Translations under genes and position numbers: made by a program
Shown here: one piece after another, positions 1-8,380 of the stretch
Layout of the letters: every line of letters starts with the position of its first letter
Numbering within the stretch: position 1 is the stretch's first letter
Notes under the pieces: model-generated
The model's database searches: none
Seen by the model: the letters and a program-made list of their open reading frames with translations, nothing else
What the model was told of the DNA's origin: nothing
Assembly: GCA_031287395.1 (NCBI GenBank)
Contig: JAITTA010000032.1
Location: 1-17,456 of the forward strand
Length of the DNA stretch: 17,456 nt
From: Dysgonamonadaceae bacterium
GTDB taxonomy: Bacteria; Bacteroidota; Bacteroidia; Bacteroidales; Azobacteroidaceae
Direction of reading: 5' to 3'

Positions 1-1
1 T

Positions 2-577
2 AAGTGGTATGCGGAAAACGGGATTACCGGAATTGTTATGAAATACCGCTTACCCAATGGTCATCACGAAATTCCCTTAAAAGATGTTCAAGAAGCCATG
101 CGAATCATACGTACCAGAGCGTCGGAATGGAATATCAACCCGGGCAAGATAGGAATCTCCGGATTTTCGGCAGGCGGGCATCTGGCATCGACCCTTTTGA
201 CACATTTCGACGAGTCTTCCCGTCCTGATTTCGGCATCCTGTTTTATCCGGTAATCTCTTTCGGAGAAATCAATACCCATATAGGGTCCCGGAAAAATCT
301 TTTAGGACTCAACGAAAAAAACCAGGAATTAATCGATTATTATTCCAACGAAAAACAAATCAAGGAAAATACTCCTCCAACGATTCTTTTATTGAGTGAT
401 GACGATAAAGCGGTCGTTCCCGAAAACAGTATCTTATTTTACAGGGGACTGAAAGAAAAAAAAATTCCTGCTTGCATGCATGTATTTCCTATCGGCGGGC
501 ACGGATGGGGATTCAACAAAAATTTCCGTTATCACGAACAAATGAAAAACCTGATATTGGAATGGTTGGAACAATAG
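2..577 (+). CDS. Alpha/beta-hydrolase, esterase-like (5' end outside window)
   Basis: The reading frame is already open at base 2, so the N-terminus lies upstream and about 191 residues are visible. The nucleophile elbow Gly-Phe-Ser-Ala-Gly-Gly-His is clear (Ser codon 167-169). An Asp cluster (398-406) followed by Val-Val-Pro-Glu-Asn-Ser, and a Gly-Gly-His-Gly-Trp-Gly motif (His codon 500-502), supply the rest of a Ser-Asp-His triad in the usual order. This matches the esterase/acetyl-xylan-esterase-like hydrolases common in Bacteroidales, which remove acyl groups from glycans or small esters; the actual substrate cannot be read from the sequence. Whether it is secreted is unknown because any signal peptide is outside the window. 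The frame ends with TAG followed directly by TGA. It probably belongs to an upstream unit, because the next gene has its own promoter. Family is fairly sure, substrate unknown. Confidence 0.85.
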   Translation, partial: KWYAENGITGIVMKYRLPNGHHEIPLKDVQEAMRIIRTRASEWNINPGKIGISGFSAGGHLASTLLTHFDESSRPDFGILFYPVISFGEINTHIGSRKNLLGLNEKNQELIDYYSNEKQIKENTPPTILLLSDDDKAVVPENSILFYRGLKEKKIPACMHVFPIGGHGWGFNKNFRYHEQMKNLILEWLEQ

Positions 578-605
578 TGAAAATAACCTTTATTAACATC
601 ACATT

Positions 606-638
606 TTTTGATTGTCTAAAAATTTAGTCGTATTTTTG
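606..638 (+). promoter_or_regulatory. Bacteroidota-type -33/-7 promoter for the GLPGLI unit
   Basis: A perfect TAnnTTTG box (TATTTTTG, 631-638) follows a TTTTTG run ending at 610 with a 20-base spacer. This fits the Bacteroides housekeeping-sigma consensus TTTG-N19/21-TAnnTTTG. Transcription would start around 643-646, leaving a leader of roughly 15-20 bases before the ATG at 662. This is a sequence match only, with no experimental start site. Confidence 0.7.
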
Positions 639-661
639 CAGAAAATAAACATCAAATATTT

Positions 662-1540
662 ATGAAAAAGATTTTGATTTTTCTGCTATTATTATTCTCA
701 TTTCAAGCTCCGGCGCAGATTATTTTCAACAATGGAGGAACAGCATCCGCTCCTCAGGAAACATTAGACACGGCAATTGTTAAGATCGGGTATTCCGCTT
801 TTTCGGTTCCGGATACCTTAAACCGGAAGAAAGTAATTGAAGATTATCTGATATTGGAAATCGGCCCCAAATACTCCAAGTATTACAGTGAAAACGTTCG
901 CCGGAGGGATTCTTTAATGCGCAATATGATAGAACGCGCAGGTTCTAATATCACAAATATCAATTTTGATGCCGATTTCTTCAAATCCAATAACATCAAA
1001 CCGGGAGGTGACGGAAACGTCATTACCAAAAAACTGACTGAGAACAAATTGATTTTTACAGGAAAAATCGCTAATAACGATTATGAATATGAAGAACCGC
1101 TCAATGAAATGCAATGGCAAATAGAACCCGATACCATGACTTTCCTATCGTATTTGTGCCAGAAAGCAACCCTCAACTTCAGGGGAAGACAGTACGAAGC
1201 CTGGTTCACATACGATATTCCCATTTTCAACGGACCATGGAAATTTCACGGATTACCGGGACTAATCCTGAAAATATCAGACAATAAAAATGAGTACCGA
1301 TTCGAATGTAACGAGATTTCGTATCAGATCTCTCCTATTACTTTTGAAAAGAATAACTACATCAAAGCATCACGAGAAGATTTTCTGAAACTTCAAAAAA
1401 AGTTCAACGACAATCCGCTTGAATCTCTTAAAGGTTCAATGCCCGGCACCAATATAAAAATGATAGTAAAAGGATCCGACGGACAACCTATCGATATGGA
1501 AAAATTCAAAAGACCATACAATCCGATTGAATTAAATTAA
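662..1540 (+). CDS. GLPGLI family secreted protein (first paralogue)
   Basis: This 292-residue protein has a clear Sec signal peptide (Lys-Lys, a long Leu/Ile/Phe core, then Ala-Pro-Ala-Gln around residue 19). The family signature Gly-Leu-Pro-Gly-Leu-Ile-Leu-Lys occurs around residues 199-206, just after Asn-Gly-Pro-Trp-Lys-Phe. A preceding block has Cys-Gln-Lys-Ala-Thr-Leu-Asn-Phe-Arg-Gly. These features define the GLPGLI (Porph_ging) family, found mainly in Bacteroidota and of unknown biochemical function; periplasmic or surface location is inferred from the signal peptide. The next gene, 8 bases downstream, is a paralogue sharing the central block and the C-terminal Tyr-Asn-Pro-Ile-Glu-Leu motif. 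An outer-membrane receptor-like gene follows, so a role with that protein is likely but not shown. The start is supported by the signal peptide and promoter spacing. Confidence 0.9.
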   Translation: MKKILIFLLLLFSFQAPAQIIFNNGGTASAPQETLDTAIVKIGYSAFSVPDTLNRKKVIEDYLILEIGPKYSKYYSENVRRRDSLMRNMIERAGSNITNINFDADFFKSNNIKPGGDGNVITKKLTENKLIFTGKIANNDYEYEEPLNEMQWQIEPDTMTFLSYLCQKATLNFRGRQYEAWFTYDIPIFNGPWKFHGLPGLILKISDNKNEYRFECNEISYQISPITFEKNNYIKASREDFLKLQKKFNDNPLESLKGSMPGTNIKMIVKGSDGQPIDMEKFKRPYNPIELN

Positions 1541-1548
1541 ACAATCAT

Positions 1549-2448
1549 ATGAAGAATTTACTGTTTACAATCATTTTCAGTTGTTGTATATTCTTTCCGC
1601 CATTCTCTCAGGTTGTCGTAACTGCGCAGGGAAACATGCAAGACCTGAAAAAAAACGATGCCGATAAAAAAAACGATGTCGATAAATCTTTTGATGCAAC
1701 AATCAAATGTTATTATACTTTTTCTCAAACGAATGAGAAAAAGGAAGTACATACAGATACCATGGCGCTCCTGATCGGAGATACCAAATCAAAATTTTTT
1801 AATCCCGCCAGACAAATCCGGGACTCGATCTTTTCTTCGATTATCGGAAACATCAATCCAAGCACTATTCAAAGTATCAGTGTCATGAAAGGCGACGATC
1901 TGGCCGAAAGACCGGGGAATGTTTCCGTCGCGGATTTCAATGACGGGGAAAGCTATCAGATTTTCAAATACCGCACGACCGGGACCTTGACTTTCATCGA
2001 TTATACAGATATGATGTCGGGAAGCTACGAATACAAAGACAAATTTGAAAGTTCATCCTGGCAAATGGTTCAGGATACGGCATCCCTACTGGGTTACCCT
2101 TGCCAGAAAGCAACAATAGACTTCCGGGGAAGGGAATTCATTGCATGGTTCAGTACAGATATCCCGGTCAACGACGGACCCTGGAAATTTATGGGGTTAC
2201 CCGGACTGATCCTGAAAATACACGATACCGGAAATATTTTTTGTTTCGAACTCATCGGAATTGAACACATAAACCCTCCCATTCCGGTACAGATCCCCAA
2301 AGCCCGTTACGATTGCAATCGCAGTGAACTCGAAAAGTTAAAAAAGAAACAGAGCAAAAGCATGCAAATCAATGTGAATGGGGGGAATATCGTTATATCT
2401 TCCTCTAAAGAGACCCTCCACTACAATCCAATCGAATTAGATCATTAA
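1549..2448 (+). CDS. GLPGLI family secreted protein (second paralogue)
   Basis: This 299-residue protein has an N-terminal hydrophobic signal segment (about residues 3-27, ending near Val-Val-Thr-Ala-Gln). The GLPGLI motif is preceded by Asp-Gly-Pro-Trp-Lys-Phe-Met, and an upstream Cys-Gln-Lys-Ala-Thr-Ile-Asp-Phe-Arg-Gly-Arg block matches the first paralogue. The N-terminal third has diverged from that paralogue, while the GLPGLI block and the C-terminal Tyr-Asn-Pro-Ile-Glu-Leu end are kept, which fits an old tandem duplication. Just after the signal peptide lies a Lys/Asp/Asn-rich stretch made by an 18-base tandem duplication (1651-1686). It has no promoter of its own that I can see; it starts 8 bases after the previous stop, and its own stop codon abuts the next start. 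Function is unknown for the family. Confidence 0.9.
   Translation: MKNLLFTIIFSCCIFFPPFSQVVVTAQGNMQDLKKNDADKKNDVDKSFDATIKCYYTFSQTNEKKEVHTDTMALLIGDTKSKFFNPARQIRDSIFSSIIGNINPSTIQSISVMKGDDLAERPGNVSVADFNDGESYQIFKYRTTGTLTFIDYTDMMSGSYEYKDKFESSSWQMVQDTASLLGYPCQKATIDFRGREFIAWFSTDIPVNDGPWKFMGLPGLILKIHDTGNIFCFELIGIEHINPPIPVQIPKARYDCNRSELEKLKKKQSKSMQINVNGGNIVISSSKETLHYNPIELDH
1651..1686 (+). repeat. 18-bp tandem duplication inside the second GLPGLI gene
   Basis: Two adjacent 18-base units (1651-1668 and 1669-1686) differ at one base (C versus T) and encode Lys-Asn-Asp-Ala/Val-Asp-Lys twice, in a charged linker just after the signal peptide. Because the unit is a multiple of three, copy-number change would keep the frame. 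Confidence 0.85.
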
Positions 2449-5112
2449 ATGCCAATTATGTTGAAGTATTTTTATATTACAATATTCCTAATTCCCACTT
2501 CCATTGCTTTTTCTCAAACAGAAATTAAGGGGTTTATCACCGGTAACGAAAATGGCAAAGCCTTAGGTGGCATAAGCGTTGCCGTGCAGGAACACGGAAC
2601 ATCCGGAATGCTCAGCTATGTTATTACCGACGACAAAGGCAGTTACAAATTGAACTTCAAAAGCACTTCAGACAGTGTATTAATCAGTCTTACCGGATTC
2701 AACATAAAAAAAGAAATCCACCGGATACAAAACCGGTCACAAACTCTTGATTTCAAATTGTCGGCACAAGCTATCAATTTGAAAGAGGTCAAAATTACAC
2801 CGCCCAAAATCCGTCAGATAGGAGATACCCTGAATTACTTGGTGGACGGATACCTGGACCCTAACGATCGTTCCATCGGAGATGTTCTTAAAAAAATGCC
2901 CGGAATCGAAGTCAAAAAAAACGGCGCCATATTGGTCAACAATAAACCGATTAACAAATTCTACATCGAAAACATGGATTTGTTACAAGGGCGTTACGGA
3001 ATAGCGACCAATAATATCAACGCCAAAGACGTTGCATCGGTGCAGGTTCTCGAAAATCACCAGCCGATCAAAGCGCTGAGAAACAAAGTCTGGTCGGACG
3101 AAGCGGCTATTAACCTGAAACTGAAAGATTCGGCTAAAGGAACCTTAACGGCAAACGGGATGCTGGGTGCAGGCTTATCACCCTTTCTTTGGAATAACGA
3201 ACTTTTTTCCATGTATTTTGCCAAAGGCAGGCAAAATGTAAATACTTACAAAGGGAATAATTCGGGAGATGATGTTTCGCAGGAACTCACTTCATTCTAT
3301 TCAAATGACGCCAACCGGTTGAGCGACTATAGCTGGATGACCGTACAATCGCCCTCTTCCCCAGCTATCAGCCAGAAACGATACTTATTCAATAGAGCCA
3401 ATTCGCTTTCTGTGAACAACCTGTGGAGCCTCGGAAAAGACTTTCAACTCAATGCCAATATCAATTATCTCAACGATCGACAGGAAAAAGACAGTTATTC
3501 CCGGTCCACCTATTACCTCCCGGGCGACAGTTTACTCACCATCGAAGAAAAACTGAGTTCAAAATCCCATGTCAACCAAGCCGAAGCCGAAATACAACTC
3601 AACAGCAACAATGACAAATTTTATCTCAATAATCTCCTCAAAATCAGCGGAAAATGGAATTCAACGGACGGAAACGTCTTGAGTGCCGCCGATACCATCG
3701 ACCAACACTTGGATCATCCTTCTTACAAACTAACCAACACGTTTCAATGGGTACAAAACAAATCCAATTCAACCCTGGAAGTCTATTCTTTCAACGGGTA
3801 TTCGCGGATTCCCCAATCACTGAAGATACATCCCGTACTATATGCCGATCTCTTCGAACCGGACAGAGATTGGTCTTCTATGCAACAGAATTTGACAAGG
3901 AATATTTTCCAAAGTCACAATTATATCTCGTGGCAAACACAAACCGGGAAATGGAAACAAAACTACAGGATGACATTGAAAGCCGAAATACAACACCTGG
4001 ATTCGGAATTATTTTCCGAAACACAAAATGGCGGCAGGATCAATACGCCGGACTCGCTACGGAACGATTTACAGTGGAACAGGTATGAATGGATATTCAC
4101 CCCTTTATACACCTATCAGCATCATCGATTCCGGGCTTCTATGAGTTTCCCTGTGAGTTATAATTTGTTACACATGAATGACCGGATTTTTTCCGGAAAG
4201 CAAAATCATACCAGATTGTTTTTCAATCCTGCCGTAAATCTGAAATACGAATTCGATGCTTATTGGGATGCCTACGCGACGGCATCATACAATAACAAAC
4301 CGGGAGAAATTGACAACGGCTACGCAGGATACATCATGCGATCATACCGAAACCTGCTACGCAACGATGGAAATTTATTAGAACAGCAGTCTCAGAGTTA
4401 CAACGCATCTCTCAATTACAAGAATCCGATTCATGCCTTCTTCGGGAACTTGAGGGCCGGTTATTTCAATACAAAATCCAATCTGCTTTTCGGTAGCGAC
4501 TACCATGGGATCCTGAGCGTGCGTCAAACACGATCAATACCCAATCATACCGAAGGCTTTCACGTGGAAGAATACCTGAGTAAGGGTATCGATGCCATAG
4601 CCTCTACAATTACATTGGGAACTTCCTTTAATAATTCCCAATCTGCGCAAATCATCCAGAATGAAATAATCCGGTATAAAAACAACAGTTACCAGATATC
4701 TCCGGGGATCTCCACAAGAATCCGCTCCTGGTCGAGCTTCTCATACCGGTTTACCTTCACTGAGAATACAAACAAAGTACAAAACGATGTCAGTAACTTC
4801 AAACCGATACGTACAACTTCACAGGACGCACGGCTGAATCTTTTCCCTCTTAAAAGATTGACAATTAATTTAGGATATGAATATTTCTACAACAGTGCGA
4901 TTGCTTCAGGAAACCGGACCATGACATTTCTGGACGCCGGAGCAAAATACAAATGGAAAGAACTGGAATTTATTCTCTCCTACACTAACATCCTGAACGC
5001 CAAAGAGTATGTATCGGCTTCTTACAGCGACATCAGTACTTATTACTATGCCTATGACCTGCGCCCGGCTGAAATATTGTTAAAAGTACGCTTCAAAATC
5101 AAAGGGAAGTGA
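2449..5112 (+). CDS. Outer-membrane beta-barrel, TonB-dependent-receptor-like protein
   Basis: This is an 887-residue protein. A signal peptide covers about residues 4-22, ending Ala-Phe-Ser before Gln-Thr-Glu. It is followed by a carboxypeptidase-regulatory-like beta-sandwich domain (about 25-105; typical Ile-Thr-Asp-Asp-Lys-Gly-Ser-Tyr). Next is a plug-like region (about 120-230) with Gly-Asp-Val-Leu-Lys-Lys-Met-Pro-Gly-Ile-Glu-Val and Val-Gln-Val-Leu-Glu-Asn-His-Gln-Pro. The rest is long alternating, aromatic-rich sequence typical of an outer-membrane beta-barrel. No SusD-like lipoprotein gene is adjacent, so it is not a classic SusC of a glycan-utilisation locus. It begins immediately after the stop of the GLPGLI gene with no gap, which implies coupled expression. 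An alternative ATG at 2458 gives a slightly shorter signal peptide. Import, export or signalling roles are all possible; the ligand is unknown. Confidence 0.85.
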   Translation: MPIMLKYFYITIFLIPTSIAFSQTEIKGFITGNENGKALGGISVAVQEHGTSGMLSYVITDDKGSYKLNFKSTSDSVLISLTGFNIKKEIHRIQNRSQTLDFKLSAQAINLKEVKITPPKIRQIGDTLNYLVDGYLDPNDRSIGDVLKKMPGIEVKKNGAILVNNKPINKFYIENMDLLQGRYGIATNNINAKDVASVQVLENHQPIKALRNKVWSDEAAINLKLKDSAKGTLTANGMLGAGLSPFLWNNELFSMYFAKGRQNVNTYKGNNSGDDVSQELTSFYSNDANRLSDYSWMTVQSPSSPAISQKRYLFNRANSLSVNNLWSLGKDFQLNANINYLNDRQEKDSYSRSTYYLPGDSLLTIEEKLSSKSHVNQAEAEIQLNSNNDKFYLNNLLKISGKWNSTDGNVLSAADTIDQHLDHPSYKLTNTFQWVQNKSNSTLEVYSFNGYSRIPQSLKIHPVLYADLFEPDRDWSSMQQNLTRNIFQSHNYISWQTQTGKWKQNYRMTLKAEIQHLDSELFSETQNGGRINTPDSLRNDLQWNRYEWIFTPLYTYQHHRFRASMSFPVSYNLLHMNDRIFSGKQNHTRLFFNPAVNLKYEFDAYWDAYATASYNNKPGEIDNGYAGYIMRSYRNLLRNDGNLLEQQSQSYNASLNYKNPIHAFFGNLRAGYFNTKSNLLFGSDYHGILSVRQTRSIPNHTEGFHVEEYLSKGIDAIASTITLGTSFNNSQSAQIIQNEIIRYKNNSYQISPGISTRIRSWSSFSYRFTFTENTNKVQNDVSNFKPIRTTSQDARLNLFPLKRLTINLGYEYFYNSAIASGNRTMTFLDAGAKYKWKELEFILSYTNILNAKEYVSASYSDISTYYYAYDLRPAEILLKVRFKIKGK

Positions 5113-5142
5113 TTGGATAATGAATCAATTTTTATACCTTTG
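5113..5142 (+). promoter_or_regulatory. -33/-7 promoter for the LptF/G-family gene
   Basis: A perfect TAnnTTTG box (TACCTTTG, 5135-5142) has a partial upstream TTGG (5113-5116) with an 18-base spacer. The box lies only 8 bases before the TTG at 5151, so a transcript from it would be nearly leaderless for that codon. It would give a normal short leader for the GTG at 5166. Confidence 0.65.
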
Positions 5143-5165
5143 CCCTTAATTTGAAAAAGATCAAT

Positions 5166-7073
5166 GTGTTTCGCATAAAAAGGCTGTATTCATTTGTTCT
5201 TGAAGCGTTTCTGCCGTTACTACTGGCAACATTCGGCGTTTGCCTCTTCATCATGCTGATGCAATTCCTCTGGAAATACGTGGAGGATTTGGTCGGAAAG
5301 GGGATTGAAATGTCGATACTGGCTGAAATGTTCTTTTATGTAGCTTTGTACCTGATCCCAACGACACTACCCCTGGCCATACTACTGGCATCCCTGATGA
5401 CATTCGGGAATCTGGGAGAGCATTTTGAGCTTCTCGCCATGAAAGCAGCCGGAGTTTCGCTACTCCGGATCATGCGCCCTATCATGATACTCCTCCTCTT
5501 CGTGGCCGGAGGATCGTTCCTGTTTCAGAACAATATTGTTCCGGATACACAGGCTAAAATGTGGACAATGCTGTCTTCCATTAAAAACCAAAAACCGGAG
5601 TTGAACATCCCTGAAGGTTCTTTTTACAAAGAAATACCCGGATATAATGTTTATGTAAAGCATAAAGACAATAACAGCGGAATGATGCGGGACATGACGA
5701 TTTACGATTTTTCAAACGGATTTGAAAATGCATCGGTCACGGTAGCCGACTCGGGAAAATTGAAAACGTCGAAAAACAAACTTTTCTTCATCCTGACCCT
5801 TTACAATGGAGAAACGTTTGAAAACTACGAAAAAGAAGGATCCCGACGTTCTCCTGATGAAAAAATCCCTTATCGCAGGGAAACGTTCACCAAAAAAGAA
5901 GCGCTCATAAAATTCGATTCCAATCTCAATATGAGTGACGAATCAATTTTCCAGAACAGGGAAATCAGTCGCGGCATGAACCAGTTGCTATCTTTTCTGG
6001 ATTCGACCAAAACGCTGACCGACAGCATTAATGCCTCAACTAAAATCTATTTTAAAGATCGAGTCTATTACAATACATTCAGGGAGATGCCAAACAAGGA
6101 CCTTCCTTCTTCCATAAGCGATAAATCCCGGGACACTCTCAAAATTACCGACTGGGATGAATACTTCAAGGCTAAAAACCCGAACAGCAAAAAAAGCATG
6201 ATAGAACGGGCAAAAAGTAAAGTCGAGTCTTTCAGAAACGACTACAATCTGGACTATTTCCAACAAACAGATCGTCTGATAAAGATCCGGCAACATAAAA
6301 TGGAAATCCATAAACGGTTTGCCCTTTCCATTGCATGTATTCTTTTTTTCTTTATCGGAGGACCTCTCGGGGCAATTGTACGGAAAGGAGGACTCGGAAT
6401 GCCGGCAGTGTTGTCGGTATTCCTGTTCATTTCATACTATACAATCGATATTTTCGGGTTGAAGATGGCCCGTCAGGAGATATGGCCGGTTTGGCAGGGA
6501 ATGTGGCTCAGTACATTTGTTCTTGCTTTTCTGGGTATTTTCCTTACTTACAAAGCCGTCAATGACTCGGTCATGATGAATCCCGATGCATGGAAAGATT
6601 TCTTCCGGAGATTCTTCGGCAAACGGGAAGTGCGTATTTACCAGCGAAAAGAAGTAATCATTACCCCCCCCGATTATGAAAAAGATTTGAAGGATATCCG
6701 GGAACTGAACGAAAAATGCATCCTGTATCTGGAAAATCATAAAAATTGGCTGTGTTACAGCTTTTTCTGGAAAAACGGATTCAAAGACGCCGATTTACAG
6801 TCAATAATAAATCTGAAAGAAGCAATTATCGATGACTTGAGGAATTCCACAGAAAACCTGATTCTGGGGAAATTAATGGATTATCCTATCATCAAACGCG
6901 GCTATCCGGATTTCCTTGATAAACCGGTAATCAGGAAAGCCTGCGGCATCTTATTCCCTATCGGAATTATTATTTACCTGATCAGCATTTATAAACAGAA
7001 ATACATCAAACAGGATGTAAGGACAATCATAAGAGTGAATAAAGATTTAATGAATGAATTATGTTCAAACTAA
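5166..7073 (+). CDS. lptG: LptF/LptG (YjgP/YjgQ) family lipopolysaccharide-export permease
   Basis: The protein resembles LptF/LptG, inner-membrane permeases that work with the LptB ATPase to extract lipopolysaccharide and push it to the LptC/LptA bridge. Three hydrophobic helices lie in the first ~120 residues, with the family-like segment Glu-Leu-Leu-Ala-Met-Lys-Ala-Ala-Gly between the second and third. A large periplasmic beta-rich region follows (about 130-375), then a second helix group from about residue 385 (Phe-Ile-Gly-Gly-Pro-Leu-Gly-Ala-Ile-Val-Arg-Lys-Gly-Gly). A C-terminal tail of about 150 residues contains one more hydrophobic segment. No ATG fits the start. A TTG at 5151 would add five residues, but GTG at 5166 is preferred because it sits 24 bases after the -7 box, the same spacing as the 662 gene. 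The tail overlaps ribBA by 13 bases. Whether it acts as LptF or LptG is not certain, so the symbol is tentative. Confidence 0.85.
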   Translation: MFRIKRLYSFVLEAFLPLLLATFGVCLFIMLMQFLWKYVEDLVGKGIEMSILAEMFFYVALYLIPTTLPLAILLASLMTFGNLGEHFELLAMKAAGVSLLRIMRPIMILLLFVAGGSFLFQNNIVPDTQAKMWTMLSSIKNQKPELNIPEGSFYKEIPGYNVYVKHKDNNSGMMRDMTIYDFSNGFENASVTVADSGKLKTSKNKLFFILTLYNGETFENYEKEGSRRSPDEKIPYRRETFTKKEALIKFDSNLNMSDESIFQNREISRGMNQLLSFLDSTKTLTDSINASTKIYFKDRVYYNTFREMPNKDLPSSISDKSRDTLKITDWDEYFKAKNPNSKKSMIERAKSKVESFRNDYNLDYFQQTDRLIKIRQHKMEIHKRFALSIACILFFFIGGPLGAIVRKGGLGMPAVLSVFLFISYYTIDIFGLKMARQEIWPVWQGMWLSTFVLAFLGIFLTYKAVNDSVMMNPDAWKDFFRRFFGKREVRIYQRKEVIITPPDYEKDLKDIRELNEKCILYLENHKNWLCYSFFWKNGFKDADLQSIINLKEAIIDDLRNSTENLILGKLMDYPIIKRGYPDFLDKPVIRKACGILFPIGIIIYLISIYKQKYIKQDVRTIIRVNKDLMNELCSN

Positions 7074-8272
7074 ACACCATAGAAGAAGCAATTACCGACT
7101 TCCGCGAGGGAAAATTTCTCATTGTCGTGGACGACGAAGACCGTGAAAACGAAGGCGATTTCATCATTGCTGCGGAAAAAATAACCCCTGAAAAAGTGAA
7201 CTTCATGCTTACACACGGCCGGGGATTGCTTTGTGCCCCGATTACGGAGGAACGTTGCGAAGAGCTGGAACTGGAAATGCAAACCTCACGCAATACTTCC
7301 GCTTATGATACCCCTTTTACGGTTACGGTTGATAAAGTGGGAGGCGGCTGTACTACAGGAGTCTCGATGTATGATCGTGCCGAAACCATCAAAGCGCTCG
7401 CCGACCCGAATACCCAAGTGACCGATCTGGCCCGTCCCGGACACATAAGCCCACTCCGTGCACGCACACGGGGAGTCTTGCGAAGAGCAGGGCATACGGA
7501 AGCCACCGTCGATATAGCCCGGCTAGCCGGTTTATACCCGGCCGGAGCGCTGATCGAGATCATCAACGAAGACGGCACCATGGCCAGGCTACCGGAACTC
7601 GTGAAGGTAGCAAAAAAATTCGGGATCAAAATCGTTACTATAAAAGACTTGATTGAATACAGGCTTCGGAATGAGTCCCTTGTGGAAAAAGGAGAAACGG
7701 TGAACATGCCTACCCAATACGGGTACTTCAGGTTAACTCCTTTCCTCCAGAAATCCAACGGTTTGGAACACATTGCCCTGGTCAAAGGAGAATGGAAACC
7801 GGAGGAATCTGTAATGGTGCGTATGCACTCGTCCTGCGCTACCGGGGATATCTTCGGTTCCATGCGTTGCGAATGCGGAGAACAATTGCACCAGGCTATG
7901 GAAATGATCGAGAAGGAAGGAAAAGGAGCCGTCGTATACCTGAATCAGGAGGGCCGTGGAATCGGCCTGATGGAAAAAATGCGTGCCTACAAACTGCAGG
8001 AAGAAGGACTGGACACTGTAGAAGCCAATATTCACCTTGGGCATGCTCCCGACGAAAGGGATTATGGAGTCGGAGCTCAAATACTACGGGAGATCGGAGT
8101 TCACAATATCCGGTTAATCACCAATAATCCCGTCAAACGGGTTGCACTGGAAGGTTACGGCCTGAAAATCATCGAAAATATCCCGATCGAAATCCAAGCA
8201 AACCCCTACAACCAGTTCTACATGCATACAAAAAAAGAACGGATGGGACATGTACTTAAAAATGTAAAATAA
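7061..8272 (+). CDS. ribBA: Bifunctional 3,4-dihydroxy-2-butanone-4-phosphate synthase / GTP cyclohydrolase II
   Basis: This 403-residue fusion makes both starting compounds of riboflavin. The N-terminal RibB domain (about 1-200) converts ribulose 5-phosphate to dihydroxybutanone phosphate. It shows the acidic Asp-Asp-Glu-Asp-Arg-Glu-Asn-Glu-Gly-Asp loop (24-33), Thr-Arg-Gly-Val-Leu-Arg-Arg-Ala-Gly-His-Thr-Glu (His145) and the Glu166 region. The C-terminal RibA domain (about 210-400) opens GTP. It has the zinc-site cysteines Cys259, Cys270 and Cys272, Asn-Gln-Glu-Gly-Arg-Gly-Ile-Gly-Leu, Asp-Glu-Arg-Asp-Tyr, and Leu-Ile-Thr-Asn-Asn-Pro. All key residues expected for both activities appear present. 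It starts inside the end of the upstream permease gene (13-base overlap), so it is probably co-transcribed with it. An AT-rich hairpin follows the stop. Confidence 0.97.
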   Translation: MFKLNTIEEAITDFREGKFLIVVDDEDRENEGDFIIAAEKITPEKVNFMLTHGRGLLCAPITEERCEELELEMQTSRNTSAYDTPFTVTVDKVGGGCTTGVSMYDRAETIKALADPNTQVTDLARPGHISPLRARTRGVLRRAGHTEATVDIARLAGLYPAGALIEIINEDGTMARLPELVKVAKKFGIKIVTIKDLIEYRLRNESLVEKGETVNMPTQYGYFRLTPFLQKSNGLEHIALVKGEWKPEESVMVRMHSSCATGDIFGSMRCECGEQLHQAMEMIEKEGKGAVVYLNQEGRGIGLMEKMRAYKLQEEGLDTVEANIHLGHAPDERDYGVGAQILREIGVHNIRLITNNPVKRVALEGYGLKIIENIPIEIQANPYNQFYMHTKKERMGHVLKNVK

Positions 8273-8274
8273 AA

Positions 8275-8309
8275 AAATGAAGAAAGTACCCGGATTTATT
8301 TCTTCATTT
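8275..8309 (+). terminator. AT-rich hairpin after ribBA, possible terminator
   Basis: An 11-base perfect inverted repeat (AAATGAAGAAA at 8275-8285 and TTTCTTCATTT at 8299-8309) surrounds a 13-base loop, starting three bases after the ribBA stop. A T-rich stretch follows from 8311. The stem is low in G+C, so termination would be weak; it could also stabilise the mRNA 3' end. Confidence 0.5.
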
Positions 8310-8334
8310 CTTTCATTCTTTTCATTAATTTCAT

Positions 8335-8342
8335 TAATTTTG
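8335..8342 (+). promoter_or_regulatory. -7 box (TAATTTTG) for the aminotransferase gene
   Basis: A perfect TAnnTTTG match lies 38 bases before the ATG at 8381, downstream of the ribBA hairpin. The -33 position holds only TTTC-like sequence. The region also has a short direct repeat of TTTCATTAATT type. It is likely the promoter that makes the aminotransferase independent of ribBA. Confidence 0.5.
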
Positions 8343-8380
8343 TAAATTTAATTCAAGTAATCCTTTCAAAATATTATATC

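Noticed and set aside
3654..4088. 144-codon open frame in another + frame inside the barrel gene
   Set aside because: It is nested in a well-supported larger coding frame and its composition is a frame-shift shadow of it.
7303..7863. 186-codon open frame on the minus strand
   Set aside because: It lies opposite ribBA, whose motifs on the + strand are unmistakable; the reverse product has no recognisable domain.
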